Shown: in pieces, positions 1 to 11,596 of the stretch
How the letters are laid out: every line of letters starts with the position of its first letter
How positions within the stretch are numbered: position 1 is the first letter of the stretch
Source of the DNA: Bromus sterilis
Lineage: Eukaryota > Streptophyta > Magnoliopsida > Poales > Poaceae
Reading direction: 5' to 3'
Assembly (NCBI GenBank): GCA_950022295.1
Contig: OX465598.1
Location: 302,324,001 to 302,388,000 of the forward strand
DNA: 64,000 bases
The notes under the pieces: generated by a model
What the model was told of the DNA's origin: nothing
The model's input: only the letters and a program-made list of their open reading frames with translations
Databases searched by the model: none
Translations under genes and position numbers: made by a program

Positions 1-4
1 ATAA

Positions 5-219
5 AGAGCGAACGGTCGCTTCAGAACATGGCAAGAATAAACACAAAAAATGGCAACTGCTAGAGAAAAAGATGGCAATTTCGATACTCATTTTTCAATT
101 AAAAAAGAGAAGCTTCAACGAGTTGTCATATGTGTATACTAAAATTGCCATCCATTTTTAACTGTGATTGTCATAAAAAAGGTTCACTCCTGCCATGCTC
201 TGAAGCGACCGTTCGCTCT
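5..219. mobile_element. MITE-like element with 29-bp terminal inverted repeats
   Basis: A 215-bp AT-rich segment is bounded by 29-bp inverted repeats at 5-33 and 191-219. The outer end reads agagcgaacggtcgcttcag and the inner end ggca, and the two arms differ at one position. The inside holds several short 'tggcaa/ttgcca' words and no open frame. Size and structure fit a miniature inverted-repeat DNA element, possibly Mutator-derived. Only 4 bp remain to the left in this window, so the target site duplication cannot be confirmed. Confidence 0.7.
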
Positions 220-2327
220 ATATGAAAATCCATTCTTTTTTGGGCTTCATGTTGATTTGTGAACGAGAGAATCTACATGATCAACCATCATGATTTCTGA
301 ATTCGTGGCCACATCAACACACTCAGGTATGCAAAATGGTTTTACTCTTTTTGTGTGATTATCAACAATCCTCATTATTATTGTTACAATCAAAGATTTC
401 TGATTATTTTTTAAACATTTCACTTTGCAATGGATGTTTTCATTCCAATGCATACGTAGCATGTAATTTCTCTGTTTTGATTGATGTCTATCCCTCAACG
501 ATAAAAATGCTCTGCCTCAACGGGTGGTCTACCTCCACTAGGTACGATGCCAACAGGCAACAACAAACATCCATCCAAAGGTATATGTGTGCACGTGCAC
601 ATAATATAGATTAGCTACACATACGTACAACGATCTCTTCAACCGGGTAAATCAACAATATCCATCGGTACACAAATTCTCTTAAATACTAAAAAAATAT
701 CCTACTTATTTTAACTCAAAATTAAGCTATTGTTGTTTTAACAATATTAGTATTACTTGAGTTTGAAAACTATAATCAGGTTGAATTTAAGGTGGCCTGA
801 ATATATTTAATGCTTTAGTTTAATCTTTTCAAGTGGAAATTTAAGATAATTATTTTAGAGTTTATACGATGGAGAAATTATTTGATTGGATTTGGTTGTT
901 GTTGTGGCCGTACCGAATTGTATTGATTGTAACCTCTGCATCCGAACTTGGATTTAGATGATTCGAAAAGCAAAATCTCCTCAACAAGACTAATATTTTT
1001 CATGTAGAACATTGTTTCATATAAGGTCGTTTTGAAAGTGTAACCGAGCAAACAGTACCTGAAGCAGCAACTTTCAGCACTTCAAACATTATTCTAGCCT
1101 TTGAGATGAACTCAAAAGGAGAATAACCGAACATCAAAGTTGCTTGCTTTGACGATACATATATTCTTCATATCAGGCACTCATTCATTTAAAGCCATCT
1201 AACTTATGTTTTTGATTGATCGAAATCTAGTGTAAACACCTTCTGAAGACTAGGGTTCTTGGTTTTAGTCTTTTCTACTGGTTGCGGGTGTCTAGATTGC
1301 GATTCAATTGTGCGGGAATAGAAATAGTCGATCAGGACATGCGGCGGCGGGTACGACTGGCAGTACAAGCAGTCTCGTTCGTACCCAACGTTGTCGATCT
1401 CGACCATTTTTGCGTTTCTTTCTTCTCCCACATGTTTTTCTTTTATCACACTATTTTATTAACCGAAGTATCAAGATTTTGATTCATATTATTAAGATAA
1501 ATTTTGCATGCACTAGCTGAATGCATGTGCGTTGCCACGGAATAAAAAAATCACACCACTCACCGTCGTTGTTGGTCGGTAACACCGATGCAAATTTGTT
1601 TGATGTCTCTCCGTCATTAACGAATGCGCATCAGACTTTGGTCTTTGTCTATGTTTGGCTGAAGAGAAGGTTTATAATTATTATCTCATGGACCTCACAA
1701 GCTCTCCCCTAAAAGCCCTCATACCAAAAATTAGATGTGCATTCAGTAACTCGCATCCTGCAATAGATTCTCTAGGTTTGATGCTTGTGCAAACTACAAT
1801 ATGCACATGTGTTTTACCAAGAAATGCAGCTAGGGGTGGAACTGCAAATTATAAAATTGGAAAATCAAAGTAGATGATTTGCTATACCATCCTCATGGAT
1901 TAAGAAAGATCCTCTTAAACCTTCTTCACATTGCATTGTCTAAGCTAGATGATGAATTCCCAGCCTAACATTTCTTCTACAACTCGATTTCCTTCCCTTT
2001 TTAGTTACTTTTCATCTAGCAGACAAACCACCCAGTAGATGAATCATCAAAAACATTGTGCACCTAGAACTAATAAATCATGTTAAACAAACAATTTATT
2101 TGCCCCACCCAGTGAACAACTGACAAAGCTTGACACAACAAGAGTGTCATTAGAAGGGAAAAACAAACAAGTGAATCTCAGGGAAAGAGCCCGTGCAACA
2201 TCGGCTTTCATAGAACAATCTGTACACAAAATCAATTCTATCTATCTTCTAATCAATTCTATCTATGTTCTACTCATACAAGAATCTTCACACAAGGTAA
2301 TTTTATTCCAAAAACAGTACTCCCAAC
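220..2327. other. Unclassified AT-rich intergenic DNA
   Basis: No recognisable gene or transposon domain is seen here. Open frames are short (at most 92 codons) and lie in several frames with no family resemblance. An 82-codon minus-strand frame at 1204-1449 has two cysteines in a C-x2-C arrangement, but nothing else supports it as a gene. A local direct repeat of about 18-20 bp (aatcaattctatctat) occurs twice at about 2229-2270. The stretch may be old transposon remains or low-copy intergenic sequence. Confidence 0.5.
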
Positions 2328-3180
2328 TCAGTTTTCTGCAACACAGAACAATATTGTGCAAAGAAGAGAATAATGTAAAAATGAAACAATAAATATAGAG
2401 AGATTGGATGACAAACTTGATAGTGTCACCGGATATGAAAGGTGCACAGTTCTAGGCGGTAGCACTGCTTCGAGCAAAGACTCAGACGAGCTAGTGATGA
2501 GCCCTCTCTCTTCATTGTTGTTCGACGTGACGTCCTCACGATTTAGTACTCGTCGAAGATGAGGAACTTGGGAGGAGTGACCGTCGACGCAGGTGAGGGT
2601 GAGGAGGGTCGAGGGACTTCCGTCCTCGTCAGCACGGCTGACACAATTGTCTATGTGCGACCGACGCTTGAGGGCGAGGAGGGTGGTGAAGATGAATGGT
2701 CGTCCGCATGAGCGGCATGTACACCGACGCGTGATGGAGAGTGAGGAAAAGGAGAAGATGGCCACGACTGTGGGATGGCGAGAGTGTGGTGGAGGAGACC
2801 GGAGGTGAGCTCTAAGGGCTTGTAAATGGACGATGTGGTGGAAGCCGTCCAGGAGCACGAGGAAGAGCGGCTGCTTCGCAGGACGACGGTGGCCTGGGAT
2901 GGGAGGAGCGAGGGGATTGGTGGGAAATGGGGGCGTGTGAGACGTGTGTGCCTAGTCATTGCCTTTTCTATGCCCTGCTGTGCGGATCGTACATCGGGGG
3001 GGGGGCGAAGGTTGATTGAGTCGGCCCGTTTGTTGACATTGGATTTCGTTCTCCATGGAAATCACATGAGACCCGGTAGAGTAGCGATCGCGCAAGAGGG
3101 GATGCTTAGCGAACGGAGTAACCATTACGATGATGACATACTCTCCTTTAATAGTATAAATATACATCCATTTGAGAGAG
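2328..3180. other. GC-richer unclassified segment with overlapping open frames
   Basis: This segment is richer in GC than its surroundings. It shows frames on both strands: minus 2328-2858 (176 codons), minus 2651-2959 (102) and plus 2826-3302 (158). The translations are low-complexity (Ser/Arg/Leu-rich), do not resemble a known family, and overlap each other, so none is called as a gene. A run of ten G lies at 2996-3005. The segment could be a captured gene fragment or an unrecognised transposon. Confidence 0.4.
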
Positions 3181-3600
3181 TATGGCCGACAATGATGGGC
3201 TACTTTTTTTTTCATGCAACGGGCAACGGAAAAATCTACCGCAGATCCTCAATTTTTGCTACAACCAAAAACGACGAAGTGTTGTCAATGATGATGCGCT
3301 GAAGATTTGCTTCAACTGGCAATGAAAATGCTATCACCGACGACAAAATTTGCTATCACCATGTAACGGCAAGTGTGCCCTACGAAAATGATACCATAAT
3401 TTTTAATGCAACGATGCAAAAAAACATACAAACACAAAAAAAACTCTTAACGAATGATTTAATTTGCTGCAATGATGATCACAGTGTACTACACAGAACC
3501 GATTGGTCCAAATTTTGATTGGTCAACCAGCGCCCAACATCGCCCTTCCACTTTTGCCTTCCTCTGAACCCCGCGATATGACATGTTTTTTTGCCGATTG
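3181..3600. other. Unclassified repeat-like DNA with 'gctacaacc' words
   Basis: There is no open frame of note. The sequence contains degenerate recurring words such as 'tttgctacaacc', 'tttgctatcacc' and 'tttgctgcaatga' between 3250 and 3480. These resemble short-period degenerate repeats of grass MITE interiors. No terminal inverted repeats were found. Confidence 0.35.
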
Positions 3601-3612
3601 CGCTTTTTCCGT

Positions 3613-3754
3613 TGTTATCTGTTCTCAGGGGCGGATCTGGGCCCCATATCCCCAGGGCCCATGCACGGGGCATACCTATTGCGTTTTTTCGTTGTTATCC
3701 GTTCTCAGAGGCGGATCTGGGCCCCATGTCCCCAGGGCCTAGGCACCGGGTGTA
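3613..3754 (+). repeat. Flank tandem repeat, two units, ending in the LARD target site
   Basis: Two head-to-tail units of about 78-83 bp each contain 'gttgttatctgttctcag', a GGCGGATCTGGGCCCC core and 'cccagggcc..gcac'. They lie at about 3613-3690 and 3691-3754. The last five bases (gtgta, 3750-3754) are the left target site duplication of the LARD. The same repeat resumes at 43699 and again at 44995, so this is the pre-insertion host sequence. The CAGGGGCGGA word resembles termini of some grass hAT elements, but no transposase or paired end was identified. Confidence 0.7.
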
Positions 3755-5729
3755 TGCGACGCCCCCAAAATCAGACCGTGTAAAATAATCATACACGCAA
3801 GATACACGATCGAGATTAGGGACTCACGGTGAGATATCACAACACAACTCTACAAATAAAATAATACAAGCTGTTTAATACAAGCCAGGGGCCACGAGGG
3901 CTCGAATACAACAGCTCGAGAGCACAAAGTCAGCGGAAGCAATAGTATCTGAGTACAGACACAAGGATACAAGGTTGCCTTAAGAAGGCTAGCACAAAAT
4001 CAACACGATCGAAAAGCCGAGGCCTCCTGCCTGGGAACCTCCAAACTACTCCTGGTCAAAGGGGAACGCGACGTCGTAGAAGGCATCGGGGATCCTCACG
4101 TTGCGGTGGTCGGCATCGGGGATCTCCTTCTCCTGGACTCCAAGGCTCCAACGTCGACTGCAGCGGCCGATCAGACAAAACAAAAAGGGGGAAATAAAGC
4201 AAGGGTGAGTATCTAGCATACCCGCGAGTCTTACGTCCGCTACTACGCATTTATGCATTTGTATCAAATGGAAAGGGGAGGTTGTATATAGTGGACTGCA
4301 AGGTAGAAATCAGAGTAAGGATAAGAAGCTAGGCCTATCGAAGACTAGCATCTTCCGACGAGTCGTGAAGCACGAGATAAGGATCAGCCAACAGTTCAAT
4401 AGCATGAATGTAATAACAATGAAGCAGAAGTTGCTGCAGCATTGTATAATAGTAAGTTGTAATAATTAACAATTATAAATGCCTCCGATATCCCTTCCTT
4501 GACTTCCCTACGATGAAGAGAAACCGGAACCAACAATTTAATAGTAGTATTTTGTAGTAGTAGGCTCTGGCTTCAGCATAAAGCGTCCTGTTACCGTGGA
4601 AACGGCTATTCGAATAGATCAAACTCCCTGCAGGGGTGCACTACTGTTCAACCTGCACGCTCGGATCTCCAGGGTGGCGTACACCTTGTTAGGGAATGCC
4701 CCACCGAGGCTATCCGACACGCCGAGGCCCATCCTATGGCTCATCAGAGAGGTCCCCGCCGGTCTACAGCCCTAAGGGCAAGGAGGTCATGGACCTATCA
4801 CCCCTCGCTCTCCGGGTCGTTGTGAGGAGGGTGAATTCCAGCGCCGCAGCACGATCCGTCCCTGCCACAATGCAGAACTGGACGTCTTTCAGAGCTTTCA
4901 AATGAGACCACAACGCGGAGGGCCCACACCGTAATCCCATGTGAAGGTGGTGCGTACAAGCCAAAAGGCTACTCAAGTCATCCACCCGAACCGTTAAGCA
5001 TTTTATTATTATCTGTCGGGACAACCGTTATCGTTGCCCCTTATTGAATGAGTCACGGACAACGACAGCAGTCAGGACCACCAGTAACATCGGTGCCTGC
5101 CCTGACGTCCCACCAACTCGCGCGGTTACCAATCAGGTGAACCGTCTCCTTACCTTGTCTCACGTTTGCTCTTTGAAGAGCTCGACTTTCGTACAACAGG
5201 ATATCTTTCGGCCACGAACAGCACCAGGCCCGCCGCACACCGATGGAATACACCTGACATGTCGTTCCGCTAAGATACCCTGCGCGGGCACCGTTGGGTC
5301 ACCCGACTCCTTACCTGTAAGGACACTAGTTGATTTGAGTGCCTACCATCAAGTGAAACCAGGAGGAATCACCCTCGATGGTACACTTGAAGAGGTTCGA
5401 CAGAGACATCAGCGGAATGAACTAAAGAGGAATATTCTCGTATCACCCTGGTGGTGCCGAGATACCAGCGGAATGAACTAAAGAGGAATACCCTCGTATC
5501 ATCCCAGTGATGCTACGCTACTGAGCCGACGAAAGTTAAATACGAGTCCTTCCCCGCGTAAGTCAAACTAGAAGCGACTCGGCAGAGTCTCGCCGTTGTA
5601 GGTTCCCTAGGGCGTCTGCATTGATCCGTACATGTTGCAGTTATAATATTTATAATCCGCTTTCACTCACCAGAGTGATGACGCGCCGCTATTCTAAACC
5701 TAGCTAACAATGCATAGGGTTTACTGCTG

Positions 5730-5732
<3 letters not shown>

Positions 5733-5773
<41 letters not shown>
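5733..5773. repeat. (TA)n microsatellite in LARD 3' LTR
   Basis: An uninterrupted TA dinucleotide run of about 40 bp. The matching position in the other LTR (about 41213-41240) is shorter and followed by (TATTTA) variants, so the run changed length after insertion. Confidence 0.9.
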
Positions 5774-5778
<5 letters not shown>

Positions 5779-7498
5779 AGGCAACATAGAATATAGAAGG
5801 TACATCAAGGGGCGACAAAAAATAGGCTATGCAATTGAATAGGATTGCAACGTAGAAGCAGTAGTAACCATGCCTAGTGCAAGAAATTTACGGAAAGATA
5901 GGCGATATCTGGGGAAGAGAATGGCTCTGCTTGCCTGGAAGCTCGGTAGTAGGGGTACGGTCATCGACGAAGTAGTCGTACTCGGCAACGGTGTTGTCGG
6001 CGGCAGTGTCGAGGTCTACCGGAGAATAAAGGGGGGAGAAACAATAAATACACGGCAATAATATCAATACAAAAGCAATACATGGCAATTGAATTGTACA
6101 TGATGTTCTAACGCAGTGTTAAGCATTTTAGGCGGAGCGGGAATTTATCCGGGGATGACTCATCGGTACCGGTTGATTATCGGACAGGTGATCTGGAGGG
6201 GAAGGTTTCATGTCTGCAGTGTTAGAGACAACTGACAGACATGTGGATAGTGTATTCGTGTTCGTTGATTGATTCTGAACAACTTTCATGTTCAGAATAA
6301 TTTCATCCGGCAAAGTTTTACCGGCAGCGGGAATTATCGGATAGTGCAACCGGAGGGGGAATGGCTCGTGTTTGGTATGTTAGACGAGTGCAGTGGGTAT
6401 ACGGGTACCGTATTCGTATTCGTTGTATTTTTCTGATAAAGTTTGATATATAAATTATTTTCATCGGAGTTACGATTTAAAAGATATTCAATTTCAAAGT
6501 TTAAATCGTTTTTAATCATTTCTGGAATTTCTTTTAATATTTAAATCAACATTATCCATAATAGTAATATTGATTGGTCAACCTAACAGTTGGGACCCAT
6601 ATGTCATACTCTGGCATTTAAATTAATCATTATATTTATTTAATAGCAAGTGGGGCCAACTTGTCATTGCCTCATTTGGGTTCCACGGAAATTTTACTAA
6701 GTCTAGGTATTGCTCCGCTTTAACACCAATTAGCTGTCTTCGGAAGCCTACGGTTTGAGGTCCTTCCCATCCGGTGAGTTAGTGCCCTGTATAAAAGTTT
6801 AGCTTCTCTGCGATCTCGAATCTGGTACGGAAGGAAAATTTATCAGAGTTCATTTACTTGATCAAATCTTTGACGGAAAAGTGAAACTTGATGTAAACTC
6901 CAGAAATTGTTAAATTTAGCAAACTTTGATTGATGATTCCAACAAATCTACTGGTCTTTTGTGGATGAATCTTAATGATTTTTTGATGCACAACAAGTGT
7001 GCAATAATGCCATGTCATTAGCTGCCATGATAGGGTACTCTAACATGTCCAAAACTTGCTCTAAAGTAGCTATGAAATAATATGTGGTCTGTCATTTTTC
7101 TATTAACAGAAACTTGCACTTTGCGAACTTCATAGGATTAAATCCTTGCATTTTCTGAAATAGGCTCATTGGGGTAAAGTGAAGCTTGTTAGGTGTACCT
7201 TCTGTCCACATAATTTAATCCAAATTTGAATTCGTTATGCTCTATTTTTGTTGTTGTTTTGTTACCAAAAAAATGGGTTCAGCAGCATATTTTCTTTGTA
7301 GCAGCAAGAGCAAGCAGCGATGCAGCTGCTAGCAGCCGCTGGAGGCAGCAGCAGCAGCTGTTGTGCAGCGCTGCAGGGGCGGCTAGGGCTGTGGCCAGGG
7401 GGCGGGGCGGGCGGCGCCGGCGGCGGCCGAAGAGGCGAGGCAGATCGACCTCGGGCAGGTGCGGCTTCGAGCGTGCGGGCATGCAGGGCTTGGCCATG

Positions 7499-10400
7499 TG
7501 TAACAGCCCAGTTTTTGAAATAATTAAAATTTTGTTTTCTGCGTGAATTGTTTGATTGTCTGATTTGTTTGCGGTGTTTGCATCCCCGATTTATCGATCG
7601 GCGATTATTTTTCCCCTCTTATCTCGTATCGGACGGAGACCGACCCTTGCCACCCTGACACTCGACTTTTGCGACACCGGGTTTCACCCGATCACCGTCG
7701 CGAAAACCGCACGAGACCAGCCAAAGCCAACGGAACGAAAAACCCCGTTTAATAGTTAAACGGGTTATTTTTATAGCGCGCCGGAAAGTGTTCTCGGAAC
7801 GGTTCCAGCTCAAGGTGAACGCCTCCGGCTCAATGTGGTGATCGCACAGTTCGAAGTTTTACCCGAATCGGAGGTACTGCGGACCCCCGGCGGTCAGAAA
7901 CGTGAGCACCGCGCGCGCGAGAGAAAAACCGGGAATGTTTTTGCAAACTGCCAGCCACCGGGGCTATATAAAGACCACCACACTCCCACCCATTTCTAGG
8001 GTTTCCCTAGCCAAAATTTGCAGCCACTCCCCTCCAGAACACCCCAATTTTGCCCCACAGCCCCAGATCTGCGAAACCCTAGCGCCAGGTCTTTCTGGCC
8101 GTCAGATCCGGTGATCTCCGGTCCAGATCGCGCCTCCACCGCGCTCCAGCCGATCTGGGCCCCGCAGGGCGCCGCCGGCCCGCCGAGGGCCGAACCGGGC
8201 CGCGCAGCCGTCGCGCCTCCGTCCGGACGCCGACGTGCTCCTCCGTCGCCACGCCGCCCGTCGTCGGTTGCGGCTGCGCCCCGCCGGTGAGATCCACTGC
8301 GGCTCCCTCCCCTCCGTATCTCCCTGACCTCCCCCTCTCCTCTCTGCACCCACAGGCTCGCCGGAGCCGCCGCCTTGGCCTCAAGCTCAGAGATGTCGCC
8401 GCCGCCATGGAGCTCCAGTCGCCACGCTCGCCATGGCCAGCAGCCGACGGCCCCGCGTCGCCATGGACGGTCCCCGCCACCAAGCGCGTCCTCACCGGGC
8501 CCCTCTGTGCCACCTCGCTCGACGGAGCCTCGCCGGGCTGCCGTTGGGGTGCCGCCGCCGCCGTCGTCGACAAGGACGGGATCGGGCACGATCCCGATCC
8601 AGCGGCCGCTCCAGCCGCTCGCACAGGCCAGGTGGGCCGGCGTGCCCACCACTGCCAGCGCGGCCCAGCGCCCACGCCTCCATGGGCTCGGCCCACCCGG
8701 TGAGGAGCCTCCCGTTTTTTTTTCTGCTGTTGGGCGCCCAGTGAGCACTTCGGCCCAGAGGGGCTTTGTTTTTTTTTCTTTCTCTGTTTATTTTTTTTAG
8801 GCAGATTGTGTTATTTTTATTGCGGTGTCCGTATCTTTTCACCGGTAGCTCCGATGGAGACACTTTCTACATGAAAGTTGCTCCGTTTTGCGCGTAGATT
8901 AATAAAATGTTGCTTGTTTCCATGTTTGACTTTGTTTATACGTTTTTTGCTTGCTAATTACACTACCTGCCACTGTAAACTGTTATTGCAATATCTTTTT
9001 AACCGTTGCTCTGTTTAAAATGTTCTTTATATGTAACTTGACTAGAATTGCATGTAGATTGTGTTTATGCTGTTCTTGCTTGCTAATAAAAATAAAAAAA
9101 TATGTTTAGGGCAAAACAGTACCAAATTCCCTTTTTATCGGGGGGTCCGCAATAGTTTGCCATGTATAGGTTTTACCCCCCACTTAAATTGACTAGCCCA
9201 GGTAGTTTATTTATGCTTCACCCTTGCCATGTTTGTGTGCTATGCCATGCTTCTGTGCTTGCCATGTTAACACCCTTTTGCTCACCTGTAGCTAAGCAAC
9301 TTCAACCACCGTAAATGTGCGGTATCGTCGTGTGTGACGAGTACTCCACTTAACCTGTTAGTAACCGCTCTCGACGGTAGGTGCGATGTCTCGTGTTGCT
9401 TCTTGTTGATGCTTGCTCGTGTTTGCCTCGTAGTAATAGAGTGCTTGCTCGTTGATTGCTTTCCAGTGTTAACGTCTTGTGTGCTTCGCGGTTACCTCTC
9501 GGAGACGATGCGATCTTGCGATCAACTACACCTTCGGAACCCGACTTATCCACAGGCAAGGACTATGCATTACTTATGATCCATTCTATTTCAACCATCG
9601 GTTTGCATGCTAGTATAGGTTAGGTTCGATATTTGATCCTACCACATGTTTACAGCCTCTTTCAAACCGATACATCCATGTCCCTTCCCAGAAACCTTGT
9701 ACTGCTATGTTACTATTGCTCGTTGCTCAGCCCCTGCTTAGTATGCATGCTTAGGATGCTACGATGTTACCCTGTTACTCCTTGGTTTGGGATATCACAC
9801 TATTATTATTGTTGTTGATTATATGATTATTATAATGTTGACTATATTCGACGAAGGATGGAAGGTCTAGGCTATCCCGCCCCGACGCTTTGTTCCATTC
9901 GAGTCACCTAGGATCCGAGTTCCGGGTATTGGTTTTAAGACTGAGCGTGCCTAACCGCGTGTGGGATTTTATGGGGTCCCCTTTTCTTACCTATCTAGCT
10001 TCAAACATTTCTAGTGGTGGCCCGAGCTGATTTACCATTTGAAACCCCGTGTGTGTGCTTGGTGGATCCCCTCGCAATTTTTAAACAACCCGGACCAGCG
10101 GAGACATGGTTTCCCTGTTGGTCCACCTTTGACCGGCGAGGGCCCGAGGCCTCACGTGAGGCGTCTCGGTAACCCAAACCCTGTTGATACGGAAGAGTCT
10201 GATCCGAGAGCGTGGCCAGCTTTTGGATTGGGTGTCGACTCCCCGGGGGCCACCCGGATTTGTTCGTTGTTAGTTAGAGGGACTTGTCGTTTCGGATCTC
10301 TTGGAACTAAATCATAAAATGGTTGCCTGTGATGGGTAGCAACTGAGAGAGATGGGCGTGCGTGCGGAGCCTCGTAATGGGCAGTTGGTACACCCCTTCA

Positions 10401-11230
10401 GGGTTAAATCTTTTCGAGAAGCTGTGTCCACAGTTATGGACGACTTGAGACCTACTCCTTGTTCATAGACAACAACAACTGAAATAATCTTAATACAACT
10501 TGATCAACGTGTGTGTGTGCCTTGATTGCTTCTTCTTCGTCGGGATGCGAAGAGGAGGACAAGGATAGGATAGGTGTTATGTTTGCGTAGTAGGTGGATA
10601 GCAGACTTGTTGGAGGCGATTCCTCATCGAATGCTTGGCTCTTTATCTTACTCTCTAGATCGTTAGCCACTTCATAACTGCTAGTGCGGCAGCAACCTCA
10701 CCACTTACCCCTTCCTTACCATAAACTACTAGTTGTCCTAGAATGACGAGTGATGAAGTCCTTGCTGGGTCAGATGACCATTACAGTTGGATGCTGAGTA
10801 CCTCTGTACTCATGATACTAGCCCCAAACTCTTTTCAGGGTTCTTGATCGACAACAGGTATGGTGATCGCCGTTTCACGTGGAGACTCGACGACGACTAG
10901 TTAGGCGGATCCCGGCAGAGGGCCTGGACCCATGAGGTTATGGGATCGATGTTTTTCTCTTTGCCAGTAGGCATTTGATTGTAGTCTGTACTCAGACATG
11001 TATCTTCCGCTGCTGTATTGTATTTGAGGCAGTTGTATACCGATTGTATGAGATGTTGTATACCGATTGTATGAGATGTTGTATCCTGTATCTGTAATGT
11101 TGTGATATCATGTTGGAAATCCGGGGCATATGGCTTTGTCATATGTCGCGGTGGGACCGATATGTGCTTCGTCCCCGGATCTGGGTGGAAACACCTAGAA
11201 CTGGAACAGTATCGCATATCGGGCCTTACA
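7499..11230 (+). mobile_element. Solo LTR of a second long-LTR (LARD-like) family
   Basis: A 3732-bp insert begins TGTAACAGCCC and ends GGGCCTTACA. It is flanked by the 5-bp TSD ccatg (7494-7498 and 11231-11235). The empty site is visible in the other LARD LTR around 42975, where ccatg occurs once. TG...CA ends, a 5-bp TSD and no internal primer site, polypurine tract or second LTR identify a solo LTR. It is related to the insert at 27839-32351 (shared tracts near 9860-9980 and 31000-31130) and to the partial copy at 61614-64000. A GC-rich tract at 8040-8700 is open in several frames on both strands, a composition effect rather than a gene. Confidence 0.85.
7964..7973 (+). promoter_or_regulatory. 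Probable TATA box of the long solo LTR
   Basis: The motif ctatataaag lies 465 bp into the LTR. It is followed about 25 bp downstream by 'ctagggtttcc' (7998), a telo-box-like word often found at plant transcription starts. The related LTR at 27839 has the same order (ctataagag, then ctagggtttcg). The position fits a U3/R boundary. Confidence 0.6.
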
Positions 11231-11596
11231 CCATGTGTGGCTGGACGGCCACGGGCGTGGCCCGGACGTGGAGAAGGCGAGACCAGAGTGGCCAGGGTGC
11301 GTGTTCGTGGTGACCACGGCGAGCACGGGCCACGGCGAGCACAAGGTCGGTGACCCACGACTACGGGGCGAGGGGAGGCGGGGGGAAGCTCACAGTGGGG
11401 GGAGGCGTCGCGGCTGGGCACGGGCAGGGCGTCGAGGGAGTCCAGCCGCGGCGCTGGAGGAGGCCGCACCACGGTAGCCATGGCGGTGCCATGCACCGAA
11501 GGCCATGGCCGCTAGGGTTGGCCGGGGGCGGGCGAGGTGGAGGCGCACAGCGAATCGATGGGGTGGAGGGGGGGAGTAGCATCTCGAGGGGGGCCG

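Noticed and set aside
2328..2858. 176-codon minus-strand frame
   Set aside because: Low-complexity, no recognised domain, and overlapped by frames on both strands. It is reported only as an unclassified region.
7996..8748. 250-codon minus-strand frame and several overlapping plus frames
   Set aside because: All lie in a GC-rich tract of a solo LTR. Frames are open on both strands at once and the translations are low-complexity Arg/Gly/Pro/Ala, a composition effect.
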